Below, one piece after another: positions 26,801 to 35,892 of a DNA stretch of 64,000 nt (its first letter is position 1; the number at the start of each line of letters is the position of its first letter). The translations under genes were made by a program, and so were the position numbers. This DNA is from Xiphias gladius (taxonomy: Eukaryota; Chordata; Actinopteri; Istiophoriformes; Xiphiidae): the NCBI RefSeq assembly GCF_016859285.1, contig NC_053411.1:6669501-6733500 (forward strand). The letters are read 5' to 3'. Under the pieces are notes generated by a model. That model was given only the letters and a program-made list of their open reading frames with translations. It was not told the origin of the DNA and ran no database searches.

Positions 26801-28304
26801 GTGTATTTGTGTCACTGGATACAACAGTGACAACAAGAGGGAGAAATAGAAGGCTCCTAAGTCATGCCTTAGATGGTATTTGTTCCATTGTCCATCACAT
26901 TAAATTTCACATTGTAAGTATGGATCAATTACGTCATGTTTTGAACACAGACCACATCATGATTCCACTTATTCATTACCCTGTTTCAAACTCAAGATAG
27001 CGGATACTATCGGGAATCGTTAAGCATTTCCAAAAAAGTTGCAGTTGCTTTTTTTTTCTAACAGGGAAATAAGGGGGTCAAATGTCAGACTTATATGTTT
27101 GTAAAGTATGGAGCTGGAAACAGGATGTGTTTAGCCTAGCTTAGCATAAAGACGGGAGAAGCAGCTAGCCCCTGGTGCTGTGTATACTCAGGTATACAGC
27201 ACATACCCACCTCTGGGCAGGGGGATTTACCCTATTCCTACCCCAAAATACACACATATATCGATCATTGTCTGTCTGCAGTCTACAGGCAAAGACGTTA
27301 CAGTCCATGTAATCTGTGGTGTTTATTGTGCAACTGTGACTTTTTTTCCCTGACTCTAGACTTTCAGGCAGCGCATCCTCCCAGGAAACACAAGTACCCC
27401 AGTAAATCTGCACCAAGTCTGTGGAGAAGAACTGTCTTAAGGACAAACGAGTGGAGAAATTTCCCTTCCCTTGTTGTTGCATAACCCACAGGCTTCATGG
27501 TGGGATATGCCAATAGACAGATGTAGTCACAACACTAGTAGTTAACTAATTAGGCACATACAGTATAACTACAAATGGGAAGCGAATATAGCAAAGCCAA
27601 ACTTTGTCAATACACAATAACCGTCTGCCAGTGATGGCAATGAAGACAGTTACGAGCTAGAGGCAGAAGCATCTCCAGAAAGAGACATCTTTCTTTGTCA
27701 TCTTTCTGTATAAGTTAGAAAGAGAGCAAAAAATTATGCCAAAATGTTGAACTATTCCTTTACAAGAAACATTTCAAGGAATTTAAAGGGCTTTTATAAG
27801 AATCATAGCATTTACATTATTTCACCTTCACCTTTCTTCTTTCATCAATCTCTCCTCCAGCAGTTCTCTTTCTCTCTTCTCCTTATCCTCCATTTCTCAC
27901 TTCAGCAGTCTTTACAACCGCTACGACCGCTGTTCGACAAGGGAGAAAAATACAAATGTGTTGCCTGCGAGTCATGGATGCATCATTAGCTTGTTCATCA
28001 GGTTCCCTCCCTCTTTCTTTCCTTTACTTTTTGTCCCTCTATTTTTCTCTTCTTTCTCTCAACCTGCCTTTCCAGGGAGCTGAAGCGAGAGAGGGAGCGT
28101 GCAGAGCTCTGGCGAGGCCTGGAGGAGCACCAGGAGCGCCGGATGCAGATGCTCACCGAGGCCGCCAGGAACCAGCGCAACCTCCAGGAGCGAGGCGAGA
28201 GAGGGGACCCGCCGACCCCTTCGTCCCCGCTGACGGCTCACTCTGACAAGCCCGAGCCCAAACCCAGCGGGGCCTCCTCTGGAGCTGGGGAGAGTGCCAC
28301 CTAG
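10999..28304 (+). CDS. ppp2r5b: PP2A regulatory subunit B56 beta, 12 coding exons, N-terminus outside the window
   Basis: This gene encodes a B56 (PR61) regulatory subunit that directs the PP2A core enzyme to substrates. The twelve exons join with consistent phases at 10999-11195, 13035-13136, 14195-14287, 14772-14902, 16023-16082, 19283-19391, 23747-23800, 25030-25080, 25182-25301, 25642-25769, 26673-26774 and 28076-28304. They give 458 residues from a split Asp codon to TAG. B56 hallmarks are [48 protein letters not shown] and [13 protein letters not shown]. The [16 protein letters not shown] segment carries the His, Arg, Tyr and Arg residues that in this family line the pocket for LxxIxE-motif partners. 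The [24 protein letters not shown] and [15 protein letters not shown] segments, and PPSENPEF without the insert I recall in alpha, favour beta over the alpha isoform. The acidic and basic tail after KVEKQK is lineage-specific. Relative to the usual length of about 500 residues, some 40-70 N-terminal residues are missing. Family assignment is near certain and paralogue assignment likely. Confidence 0.93.
11196..13034 (+). other. ppp2r5b: ppp2r5b intron, purine-rich
   Basis: Non-coding. It is strongly purine-rich on the plus strand from about 11.2 to 12.2 kb (GAGAGGA and GGAAAGA runs) and ends in a long pyrimidine tract before the acceptor at 13034. No other gene was seen. Confidence 0.85.
13035..13136 (+). 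CDS. ppp2r5b: ppp2r5b coding exon
   Basis: Acceptor TTTTCCAG and donor CTGCAG|GTAC, phase 0 on both sides. Thirty-four residues from [12 protein letters not shown] to SWPHLQ. The [19 protein letters not shown] run is almost invariant in vertebrate B56 proteins. Confidence 0.95.
13790..14090. repeat. Dispersed fish repeat with TTAGCTTAGCTTAGCAT core
   Basis: The segment contains GAGAGTTAGATGAGAAGA followed by a TTAGCTTAGCTTAGCATTAA core and ACCGGAAACAG. I recognise this string as a high-copy repeat in percomorph fish. A related core (TTAGCCTAGCTTAGCATAAA) occurs near 27120-27160. It ends about 100 bp before the next ppp2r5b exon. Boundaries are approximate. Confidence 0.65.
14195..14287 (+). 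CDS. ppp2r5b: ppp2r5b coding exon
   Basis: Acceptor CTGTTAG and donor TTGCAG|GTAATC. Thirty-one residues, [20 protein letters not shown] to DQKFVLQ, phase 0 on both sides. Confidence 0.95.
14772..14902 (+). CDS. ppp2r5b: ppp2r5b coding exon with the partner-motif pocket
   Basis: The acceptor GTGTGTGTAG has almost no polypyrimidine tract; the donor is CTCAG|GTACAG. It encodes [19 protein letters not shown] and [18 protein letters not shown], including the conserved His, Arg, Tyr and Arg of the LxxIxE-binding groove. It ends after two bases of an Arg codon. Confidence 0.95.
14903..16022 (+). other. ppp2r5b: ppp2r5b intron
   Basis: Non-coding, AT-rich. Nothing beyond intronic sequence was recognised. 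Confidence 0.85.
16023..16082 (+). CDS. ppp2r5b: ppp2r5b coding exon
   Basis: Acceptor GATCTGCAG and donor GGCAG|GTTTG. It encodes [19 protein letters not shown] between split Arg and Ser codons. Confidence 0.95.
16083..19282 (+). other. ppp2r5b: ppp2r5b intron
   Basis: About 3.2 kb of non-coding DNA with purine-rich blocks near 16.4-16.7 and 18.05-18.35 kb. No coding or RNA gene was recognised. Confidence 0.85.
19283..19391 (+). CDS. ppp2r5b: ppp2r5b coding exon
   Basis: Acceptor TTCTCCAG and donor GCACAG|GTCAGT. It encodes [17 protein letters not shown] and [19 protein letters not shown], closest to beta-type B56 in my recollection of the family. Confidence 0.95.
20431..20674. repeat. G-rich dispersed fish repeat next to a GT tract
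   Basis: It starts TTTGTGAGGACCAG, continues through a GGTTAGGGTAAGGG-like region and a GGGAATGCATTATGTCAATG segment, and ends against the GT tract. I recognise this arrangement as a common teleost repeat unit. The TTAGGG-like motifs are not telomeric arrays because they are irregular. Confidence 0.65.
20675..20845. repeat. (GT)n microsatellite, about 170 bp
   Basis: GT dinucleotides interrupted once near 20763-20770 by GTTGTATG. The longest dinucleotide tract in the window. Confidence 0.98.
23747..23800 (+). CDS. ppp2r5b: ppp2r5b coding exon
   Basis: Acceptor CCTTACAG and donor TAT|GTAAGT. Eighteen residues [18 protein letters not shown], phase 0 on both sides. Confidence 0.95.
23801..25029 (+). 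other. ppp2r5b: ppp2r5b intron
   Basis: Non-coding. Much of it is the family A inverted-repeat element at 23964-24428; the rest is AT-rich intron. Confidence 0.8.
23964..24428. mobile_element. Family A element, copy 3 (inverted relative to copy 1)
   Basis: It begins TTAAAGCTGCACTAAACAAT and contains TTTGCAGTTCCCCTCAGC and AGCTCTGATAAATCCACTG, matching the reverse complement of the copy at 4170-4660 and the direct copy at 33086-33623. The right end is diverged and approximate. It lies inside a ppp2r5b intron. Confidence 0.6.
25030..25080 (+). CDS. ppp2r5b: ppp2r5b coding exon
   Basis: Acceptor CTCTGCAG and donor AAAGAG|GTGAGA. Seventeen residues [17 protein letters not shown]. The following intron is only 101 bp. 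Confidence 0.95.
25182..25301 (+). CDS. ppp2r5b: ppp2r5b coding exon
   Basis: Acceptor GATTTAG and donor TTCCAG|GTTAAC. Forty residues from [19 protein letters not shown] to ISSPHFQ, phase 0 on both sides. Confidence 0.95.
25302..25641 (+). other. ppp2r5b: ppp2r5b intron
   Basis: Non-coding intron of 340 bp. Nothing else was seen. Confidence 0.88.
25642..25769 (+). CDS. ppp2r5b: ppp2r5b coding exon
   Basis: Acceptor GTTTCAG and donor AACCA|GTCAGT. It encodes [20 protein letters not shown] through [15 protein letters not shown] and splits a Gln codon at the donor. Confidence 0.95.
25770..26672 (+). other. ppp2r5b: ppp2r5b intron
   Basis: Non-coding, AT-rich. No other feature was recognised. 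Confidence 0.85.
26673..26774 (+). CDS. ppp2r5b: ppp2r5b coding exon
   Basis: Acceptor CCCTTCAG and donor CAGAA|GTGAGT. It encodes [20 protein letters not shown] and then [13 protein letters not shown]. Confidence 0.95.
26775..28075 (+). other. ppp2r5b: ppp2r5b last coding intron containing a dispersed repeat
   Basis: Most of 27015-27763 looks like the same percomorph repeat class as 13790-14090. It opens near GTTAAGCATTTCC, carries a TTAGCCTAGCTTAGCATAAA core and ends near GTTGAACTATTCCTTTAC. The remainder is a pyrimidine-rich run into the last acceptor. Confidence 0.7.
28076..28304 (+). CDS. ppp2r5b: ppp2r5b last coding exon
   Basis: Acceptor TTTCCAG at 28075. It encodes a charged tail beginning [20 protein letters not shown] and ending GAGESAT before TAG at 28302-28304. 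The first part resembles the helical end of B56 beta. The Pro- and Ser-rich end differs from mammalian beta. The exon is clearly more GC-rich than its surroundings. Confidence 0.92.
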
Positions 28305-28896
28305 GTGCTGCTCTACAGCGATTGGATAACACAGGGGTTAGGGGACAGGGAGAAGACATGAAGTTGATGGTGAAAGTGTTGGGAGACAGAGAAAGGTACA
28401 AAACAAATACAATGTTTTTCTATCTTGTATCATCGAGGGGGTAGCGTTTTTTAAAAAGTGCGCAAACTCAGTGATCCAAGGTAAGAAATGTACCTTTTTC
28501 CTGACAGAGTTGTGTGAAACTGGTTCACTTTTTGCTATACACACATTATGTTGCAGATCATAAGATGAATATTGTCCAAAAGTGCAGACTGTCATTTTAA
28601 GTAAAGGCTGGTTTATTAAACTGCAGGTCAGTGCCTAAAATCGGTAGCTGGCCTGCTTCGAACCTGCCTAAAAGTAAGAGATCAAATTTTTTCTTTTGGT
28701 GCAGCACTAACCAAGTTTAACATGTGTCTAACTTGTCTCAACATTTAACCAACTGAGTCTGTACTGTGGCCTCGTATTTATCTTTTGGTCACAGATGCTT
28801 ATTTCATGCGTGGACAGCACAATACATTGATAAACAAAAGAAGCAATTTCACACAAATGTCCTAAACCTATTGTCGCACAGACCAGACCCACAAAC

Positions 28897-29031
<135 letters not shown>

Positions 29032-29727
29032 AATGCAGGCACATATTTACTGTAAATATGAGAAGACAGAGCTTCAGAGAGTGTATCCAGGTCAAACAAA
29101 TCTCACACACCAACAACTGATTGATGCACCAAAATATTTCATACAAACAGCTACAGCTACATACTGGAGTACATACATATTCAATCACACAGCTACTTCT
29201 GGCGCTAACTCCTCTCCCATTCTGTCGGGTTCCACAAAAGGACGAGCCTAAAGTCCCTCAAGGTTAAATAACCACTGATTAAGTTAATAATGATATAAAG
29301 TACAATAACGTTCCTTCTTCTTACTTGTTACTCTACTACTACTACTCTACTCTACTCTAAGTACTACTGATGATGATGATGATGATAATGTTTTTATATA
29401 TATACATATGTCTCTGGATATTTCTGTAGTGTATTATGGGAGAAACACTAGTGTAGCAGATACCATAAAGGGGAAGGCCGGCTTGAATTCTGAATTCACA
29501 TCACACGTTAACTGTATGAGGCCATAATGTGAGTGCTGAAATTCAGCGGAATTCCCCTTTAACAGACCTTAAGCAGGGGAGGAATGAACTGGTTTTGTGG
29601 TGGCTGTTTTTCTTTTATTTTGACATTTTGGATTTTGGCGGTGTGGTGGGTGGACTTTAAAAGGGGATACTGCATATAAATTGAACAACATTCCACATTT
29701 AAAGGTCATTACTATGTAATTTTTTGT

Positions 29728-30078
29728 TTAAAGGTGCACTGTGGAGTTTTCTTATAAACAACAAAGTTATGTTTACATTCAGCGTTACTCACCAAATCAC
29801 ATTGTGGGTATCATTGAGGCCTAACAATTGCATTGAATGCATTTCCTTACTCATAAAACACTTGCATAGCCAATTTTAAAAAATATTTTAACTCGTGCAT
29901 TGTTTACATCCATGTTTGCTAGCTAACAGTTCCCCCAACTGTCAATCAGAGGAAAAGGGTGATCCCAGTGGCATGATGTGAATCGCTGATGTGCGATACA
30001 AACAAAAGGAGGACCCGCTCATAAAAACACCACTCCATACCGCTACTGTTGGTCAAAAACTCCACAGGGTACCTTTAA
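29728..30078. mobile_element. MITE-like element with 23-bp terminal inverted repeats (family C)
   Basis: The left end reads TTAAAGGTGCACTGTGGAGT(TTT). The right end, on the other strand, reads TTAAAGGTACCCTGTGGAGT(TTT). The ends match at 21 of 23 positions. The interior, about 305 bp, has no coding capacity. Ends of this sort (TTAAAGGTGCACTGTG) are a widespread teleost non-autonomous element in my recollection. It lies downstream of ppp2r5b, possibly in its 3' untranslated region. Confidence 0.8.
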
Positions 30079-31485
30079 TTTTGATGTTGCAGCACACAAT
30101 GATGCTTTTTTGAGAATGTTTTGGTTAAAAGTTTAACAAATTTACTTAAATTTGTCTTGGTCACATTTTATGAAGTTAAAGTTTAGAGCCCCCCAAGCAT
30201 AAACCCAGAAATGAATCCAAGCAGATCAGTATGCCCCACCCAACAAAGAGGTTACTAGAGGCTGAATGAAGTGCGCCACATGTGTCTCAAACCAAAAGAA
30301 AAACACCATAATCCAGTTGAATTTCTGAACCCAGACTGTCTGTTCCTTTAGGCTCAGCAGACCTGACGCTGCTAAATGGCGACCACGACGACGATAACTT
30401 TTTCGGTGTGAACCAACAAAAATCTGTTTATTCTTGTCTGATTATTATGATAGAGTGATGGGATAAAGAGAAGGTGAAAAAAAAACAGAAAAAAAAATAT
30501 TTTAGCAATATTTTCATTCTTTCAGGATAATCTGTATGTTTTTAGGGGGTTAAACAAGAAGTGGGTGTCACACTCAAATGTTTACCCCCCACTCTTGTTT
30601 TTACTCCTGTTGCGTCCTTGATATTCACATTGTCTTAAAGGTACTTTTTTGTGTACATTTATTTGATGAAAAATGATTTTGCTTTGTAATTATGTTGTTT
30701 ATTTTCTTGGTTTTTGTATGATCTTGTTCATTTTGTGGAAAACTGATAATGATGCTATTTATTTTCTATTTGATCAGGAAATGTAACCTTATTTGAAGAT
30801 GATGGTCAGGTTGTGTATGTGTGCGTGTGTGAGTGTGTGTGTTGGTGTGTAACCAGTGAGTGAATCAGTGAATAGGAGATGTGCGTAGATAGAGTGATAG
30901 AGAACGAGAGGAAACTGTTCTCTCTTTGCTTCTTTTTCTCTCTCTCTCCTTCTCTCCTTCCTGAAGGACAGGGTTTGAATCTGAATGTATCGTAAAACAA
31001 ATCGATTGATTGTTTTTTTGACGCTTGAGATGCTGTCGGCTGCTTCGTAACCAAACATTCAAAAACTATTCAGACCAGCAATTTTTCAGAACACTCACTT
31101 GAAATCATGCCTGAGTCAACAAGGTTTTGAAATCCATTTAACTTGCAACTCTCAGATTTGCATTTAAAGTTTTATTGAGTTGTTAATGAGTGATTTAGCA
31201 TTTCAAACAGAGTCAGGATTTATGTTTTAAGTTTGGTTTGAGTTTGGTTGACTTGCTGTGGTCACACCTAATTTGCCACTGCATCTTTGAACAAAAGAGG
31301 TTGCTTCTCTCAAACGCTGACACTGCATCTTTGCATATCATGTCATTTGCAGGTGCTGAATCCAACATCCAGGTTACAACTTCCAATAGATTTCTCAGTC
31401 ACACCAAATATTGCCAAATTTGTGCATGAAAGTTCATTCTTAAGCTTGACATAAAAAAAAACATTTAACTCCAGCTTCTCTTACT

Positions 31486-31700
31486 AGCTTTCTTTACAAT
31501 CACTTGTCATGGTCTTCATCAGCGGATGGAGTTGCTTGGTGGTCCCAGACATAGCTCAGTGGTCCTCATGTGACTTAAGTATTGAACTTCGGTTCAGAAT
31601 GTATCGTCACATGATGGCACCTGAGCCATCTCAATGACAATTGAGCAAACTCCATTTTCTGAAGAAGACTGAGTTCTGATTGAAAGCTCTGGAGAAAGCT
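31486..31700. repeat. Imperfect fold-back sequence
   Basis: The left arm (31486-31540, with GTCTTCATCAGCGGATGGAG) and the right arm (31641-31700, read on the minus strand as GTCTTCTTCAGAAAATGGAG) are inverted imperfect copies. The same unit recurs three times in the gphb5 intron at 36398-36629. Confidence 0.55.
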
Positions 31701-33085
31701 AGAAATTGGAGCCTGAGTTAAGATTATTTACGCATATGCTACTGGTTCGCAGTCATTTGATCCCTTAGAACAAAAGGCAGCAAGTGTGCGTTCGAGTTGG
31801 GTAATCAAATTCAAAAAATACAAATCGGAGCAAAAACTTTTGAGGAAAATAATATTCTTTTGTGTAAAACAAAAATGTTTTGTTTTCTAGCTCTTTAATT
31901 AACTCGTGACCCCCTATTTTTTCTTAGTCTTTTTGTTTTCTTCACAGGTATATAGGTAGGTATACAGGTAGTATAGACGCAAAGCGCTCAAATTTGCATT
32001 GGGCAAGCACCTATGGATTAGGTTTCATGTAGGTTTGATGATTCAAGTCATACCAGTGAACACCTCAAAACCTGCTCCTGCAGACACCATGTGGCTGTCA
32101 CTCTGGGCAGACCAAAAAAACAAACCTTCCCATTTAGTTGGATTTCAAACATTGTTGTGATTCAGACAAAAAAAAAAATGTTCAAAAACACAACCGAAAA
32201 CAGACAAAACCTGACTTTGCTGTCATAAAGCTCAGCTTACTTTATGATTTTGTTTTGGCTAGCTTATTTACAAACCCTCTTGATTGTTATTGTCAGTCAG
32301 TCAGCTGACTCGGGGAAAACGGAACCCCAGCTCCCACTGCTCTAGAATTCTCAATGATACAGATCAATAATATTCTTCAGTTCTAGAGTCCTGTTGTCCA
32401 TTCTAGAACTGCTCCAGGACAGGAAGCGAGAGAAGAGAGAGTGTTCGCAGAGAGCTCTGGTATCGCCTCACAGACAGCCATAAAACGCTGCTTCCATTCA
32501 CTGTCACGTTTCCTCTCTTTGGCCATTTTTAGCCAAATTTAAAGAAATGCTTTAAGTCAGAGTGGAGGTGTGAATGGATTCGATGAAAGCAGCCAGTAAA
32601 GATAAAAACAGAGGAGGAGAATGACAGAGGAAAGAAAAGACATGGTGTTAGACATGATAGAATGGCAATAAGTAAGAGCAACAGTAACAGAATGAAAATA
32701 TAAAAACCTAAAATCGCATTACGTAGCAATCTCACTGAATTTCTAGATTTGCACTGTCTGCCCAATGGTCTGTGTTTGTTGTGTTGAAGAAAAACCTTAG
32801 AGAAGATGATAAAGACAATGCAGAAGAAGAAGATGTATATTTTGGGGACCAACACAGCGGTGGGGGGGGTTGAATGTAGAGAGGCTTACTACTGTACGTA
32901 ACATTACAGGGGGCTGTAGAATGGAGGGGAAAAAAAACTATGTGCTAAAAATGAAACTTCACTTTGAGAAAACACTCTGGGAGTCTGTGCTGTTTTTTTG
33001 TGTCACCCTGTTTGTCTCTGTGGCTGAGTATAACTCCAGCTCCACTCACTGATACTTGATCATGATGAGTCATGATGTGCATATC

Positions 33086-33623
33086 TTAAAGCTGCACCAA
33101 TATTTATAAATCAAATCACTTTGTGTAATTTGAAAGTTGTCACTGCAGTGAAAAACCCACAGCAACTCTGCAGTTCCCCTAAGCTCTACAGAGACTTTTT
33201 GCCTCTTTTAGATCCTTGTTTTATTATGTAACCCTCAAACTACAGTTATTACGCCTCATTTCCTGTCGCCGGCATGCAGCTTTTATCAGAAAAAAGGCTC
33301 TGATAACCCAACTTTAGAATGCCTGCCCAACACCAAGCTACAAGATGGACAAAATTAGCAAAAACTAGCTGCTGAATATAGTGAAGCATTTAGTGGCTAA
33401 GAGCCTGCTTTTTCTCCCAGGTTTTGGTGGAGACCAAAACAGAGCTAAATCAACCATGAATTTTGGAGTTACATTTGTTAGGTGCTCCTGGATGTGTAAA
33501 CGGTCAACTGTTTGCTATCATGTTAGCCATATCAACTTAATAAGGAAATGATAATTGAGTGTTGTGTTTTCATCTTGTTTTGCTTACACCGAGTGGTCGA
33601 AAGATTAATTAATGCAGGTTTAA
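33086..33623. mobile_element. Family A element, copy 4
   Basis: It starts TTAAAGCTGCACCAATATTT and ends AATTAATGCAGGTTTAA, so the ends are diverged inverted repeats. The interior matches the copy at 23964 in the same orientation, including CTGCAGTTCCCCTAAGCTCT and GGCTCTGATAACCCAACTT. Confidence 0.65.
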
Positions 33624-35632
33624 TCTCTCAGCACGTGTATTTAGAAGACTATACAAAATGGGAACAATAAATACAAAACTGCTTTACATTTTTGCAGACT
33701 GTCTTCAAATGCTACCTTTCATTTTGGATTTTTTTGAGAAGCCATTGATTTCAATTCATTTCCATATCAAAATCAACTGGCAACTCTTGAAACTTGCTTG
33801 AGTTGCACAATCCAACACAGTTAACATCAAATCTGCATTCAATTTGGTCAGAGTTACCTTATTGTTGTGTTGTGATGCATTTTTTTTTGCATATTTGGAA
33901 TAGTTCCACTGTATTACTATGCAACAATTAATGGAAAAAAAAACAATGACTGCTTGGAAAAGTAGCAAAAACACACCCAAAAATATAAAACACAACAGCA
34001 TAGTTTGCAAAATGGTTAGCTGTGATGTGAAAGTATAGGTTAGTCTTAGTAAGTGAGCAAAGAACATGCAAAAGCACTGGTATGGTGTGGGACTTTAAGA
34101 GCAAAAATGTCCATTAACAGCAGAGGCGACAACTCTGAAAAAGTTCACATCATTGTTTTTTCCCTTAGCTTTGAAATTGACAGCACTTTTTAAAGTCATA
34201 TACAATGCACAGTTTATGTAATGATGTAGTTTCAAGGGTTTTACATTGCTCAGTAAAAGTTTAAAAGGTTCTTTTTTTTATGTTAATACTACCAATCCTT
34301 TTGTCAGAATAAGTGTCAAGTTGTGTACTGACATCCCTGACATCATTGGGAGTAGACTAGTTGGATAAAGAACTGCACACACACACATGCTCACACAGAG
34401 AGATACGGGCTGAGGTTAAGAAAACATAGACAAGCATCTGTATTTTCCAGGGAGTATCCATTATTTCTGGCTTGGGTTCTCTAATGGTATTTCATTGTAA
34501 TTGCTATGATGTCAGAGTGTCCGTCCACCCTAATGGCCTTCTAAAAACAACAACAAGGACAGATTGGTTCCATTCACTGGTTGTTGTCTGGGCAGAGAGA
34601 CACAGGAGTCCAGCAGCTCAAATCTCTGCAAGAGCTTCAGCTGAAAAGGTGAGAGGTGCTTTTTTAAACATTCATCAAGTAAGACTGTGCAAGTATGTAG
34701 CGTTAGACTTTGACTAAAATTCATTTTAAGAGACTTTGAAGTGAATTAGGGACAAAAAAAGTGTGCATTAATATGTTATTAGGCTATTTTACAATCACAA
34801 TTAGTGTAGTTTCATAGCCCATAGTCATTGTACTCACAGTCAACACAGTGTGGTGTTAGGTTAGCGGTTTCAGTGCTTATGTAAGTATTTTCCTCATCAT
34901 TTTGTTTGTGCAGAAAGTATTTTCATTTCAGTGTCATATTTCTTAGAACAAGTAAAAGATTCTGCAGTTTAGCTGAGCTGATGTGACACCAGATGTTTCA
35001 GTACAGTTTAAGTGGTTTGCTTGAAAATGTGCAGAATAATTGAGCAGATGTTTCCAAAAGCATTAGGGAAAAATTCAAACAAAAGGAGAAAAACTGCTGC
35101 TTTTCATTCAAGTGAAACTCCCATGTCAGATTTGCCAGTTATCACGGTTCTGCACTAAAATTCTTACCTTCTCTCTTTCCTTCTTTATTTTTTGTTTGAA
35201 AGTTTTTGCCTCTATTAAATTTTCTAAGGAATACTTTTGATAGGACAGTGGTGCTATTGGCAGCAGTAGCCAAAATAGACACTAGAGGGAGGTGTGAGTC
35301 ATGCTGAATGTCACACTGTATACTTTACACTGATCACTTTCTCCTACAGATGCAAACTATTGGCAATAAATTGCCTGTATGTAAACGTTTTTCTATTTTA
35401 ATAATTCACTGATGATAACATTAATTCTTTTTACTTAAGAAGATGTTTATGTCCTCACTAACAATGTAAACATATCAAAATAATGACACTCAATGACACT
35501 TTAGTGTATCACACTCAGGCAGGTCACCTGTAGCTGATGAATAGTGGACATAAAAACTTGAATAATAGTATTCCCCCATCAAAGTTACTTAACCCTCTTT
35601 CTTTATTTCACTCCCTATCCATCATACCCAGC

Positions 35633-35833
35633 ATGCATCTCCATCCTCTGTCACACTCTTTCTTCCTCCTCCTGGTTGCTGAGGCAGCCGTGGTGTGCGT
35701 TGCCGTGACGACCACGCTCCACGGTTTCCGAGGCTGTGCGGTGCGAGAGTTCTCCTTTGTGGCCCAGAAGCCCGGCTGCAAAGGACTACGCATCACCACG
35801 GAGGCCTGCTGGGGGCGCTGCCACACCTGGGAG
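35633..35833 (+). CDS. gphb5: gphb5 coding exon 1
   Basis: ATG at 35633, donor GGGAG|GTAACACAC. Sixty-seven residues from the signal peptide to ACWGRCHTWE. The AC repeat begins within the donor sequence itself. Confidence 0.93.

Positions 35834-35892
<59 letters not shown>

Noticed and set aside
27906..27990. Exon-like open segment before the last ppp2r5b exon
   Set aside because: It has no similarity to B56 and is not needed: the exons at 26673 and 28076 join in perfect phase.
34472..34717. Possible gphb5 5' untranslated exon with donor GAAAAG|GTGAGA at 34649
   Set aside because: The donor is good, but no acceptor, promoter or conservation evidence can be added from the sequence alone.
35537..35632. 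Upstream Met for gphb5
   Set aside because: It would add 32 residues before the signal peptide and crosses a probable acceptor (ATACCCAG) just before the favoured ATG.
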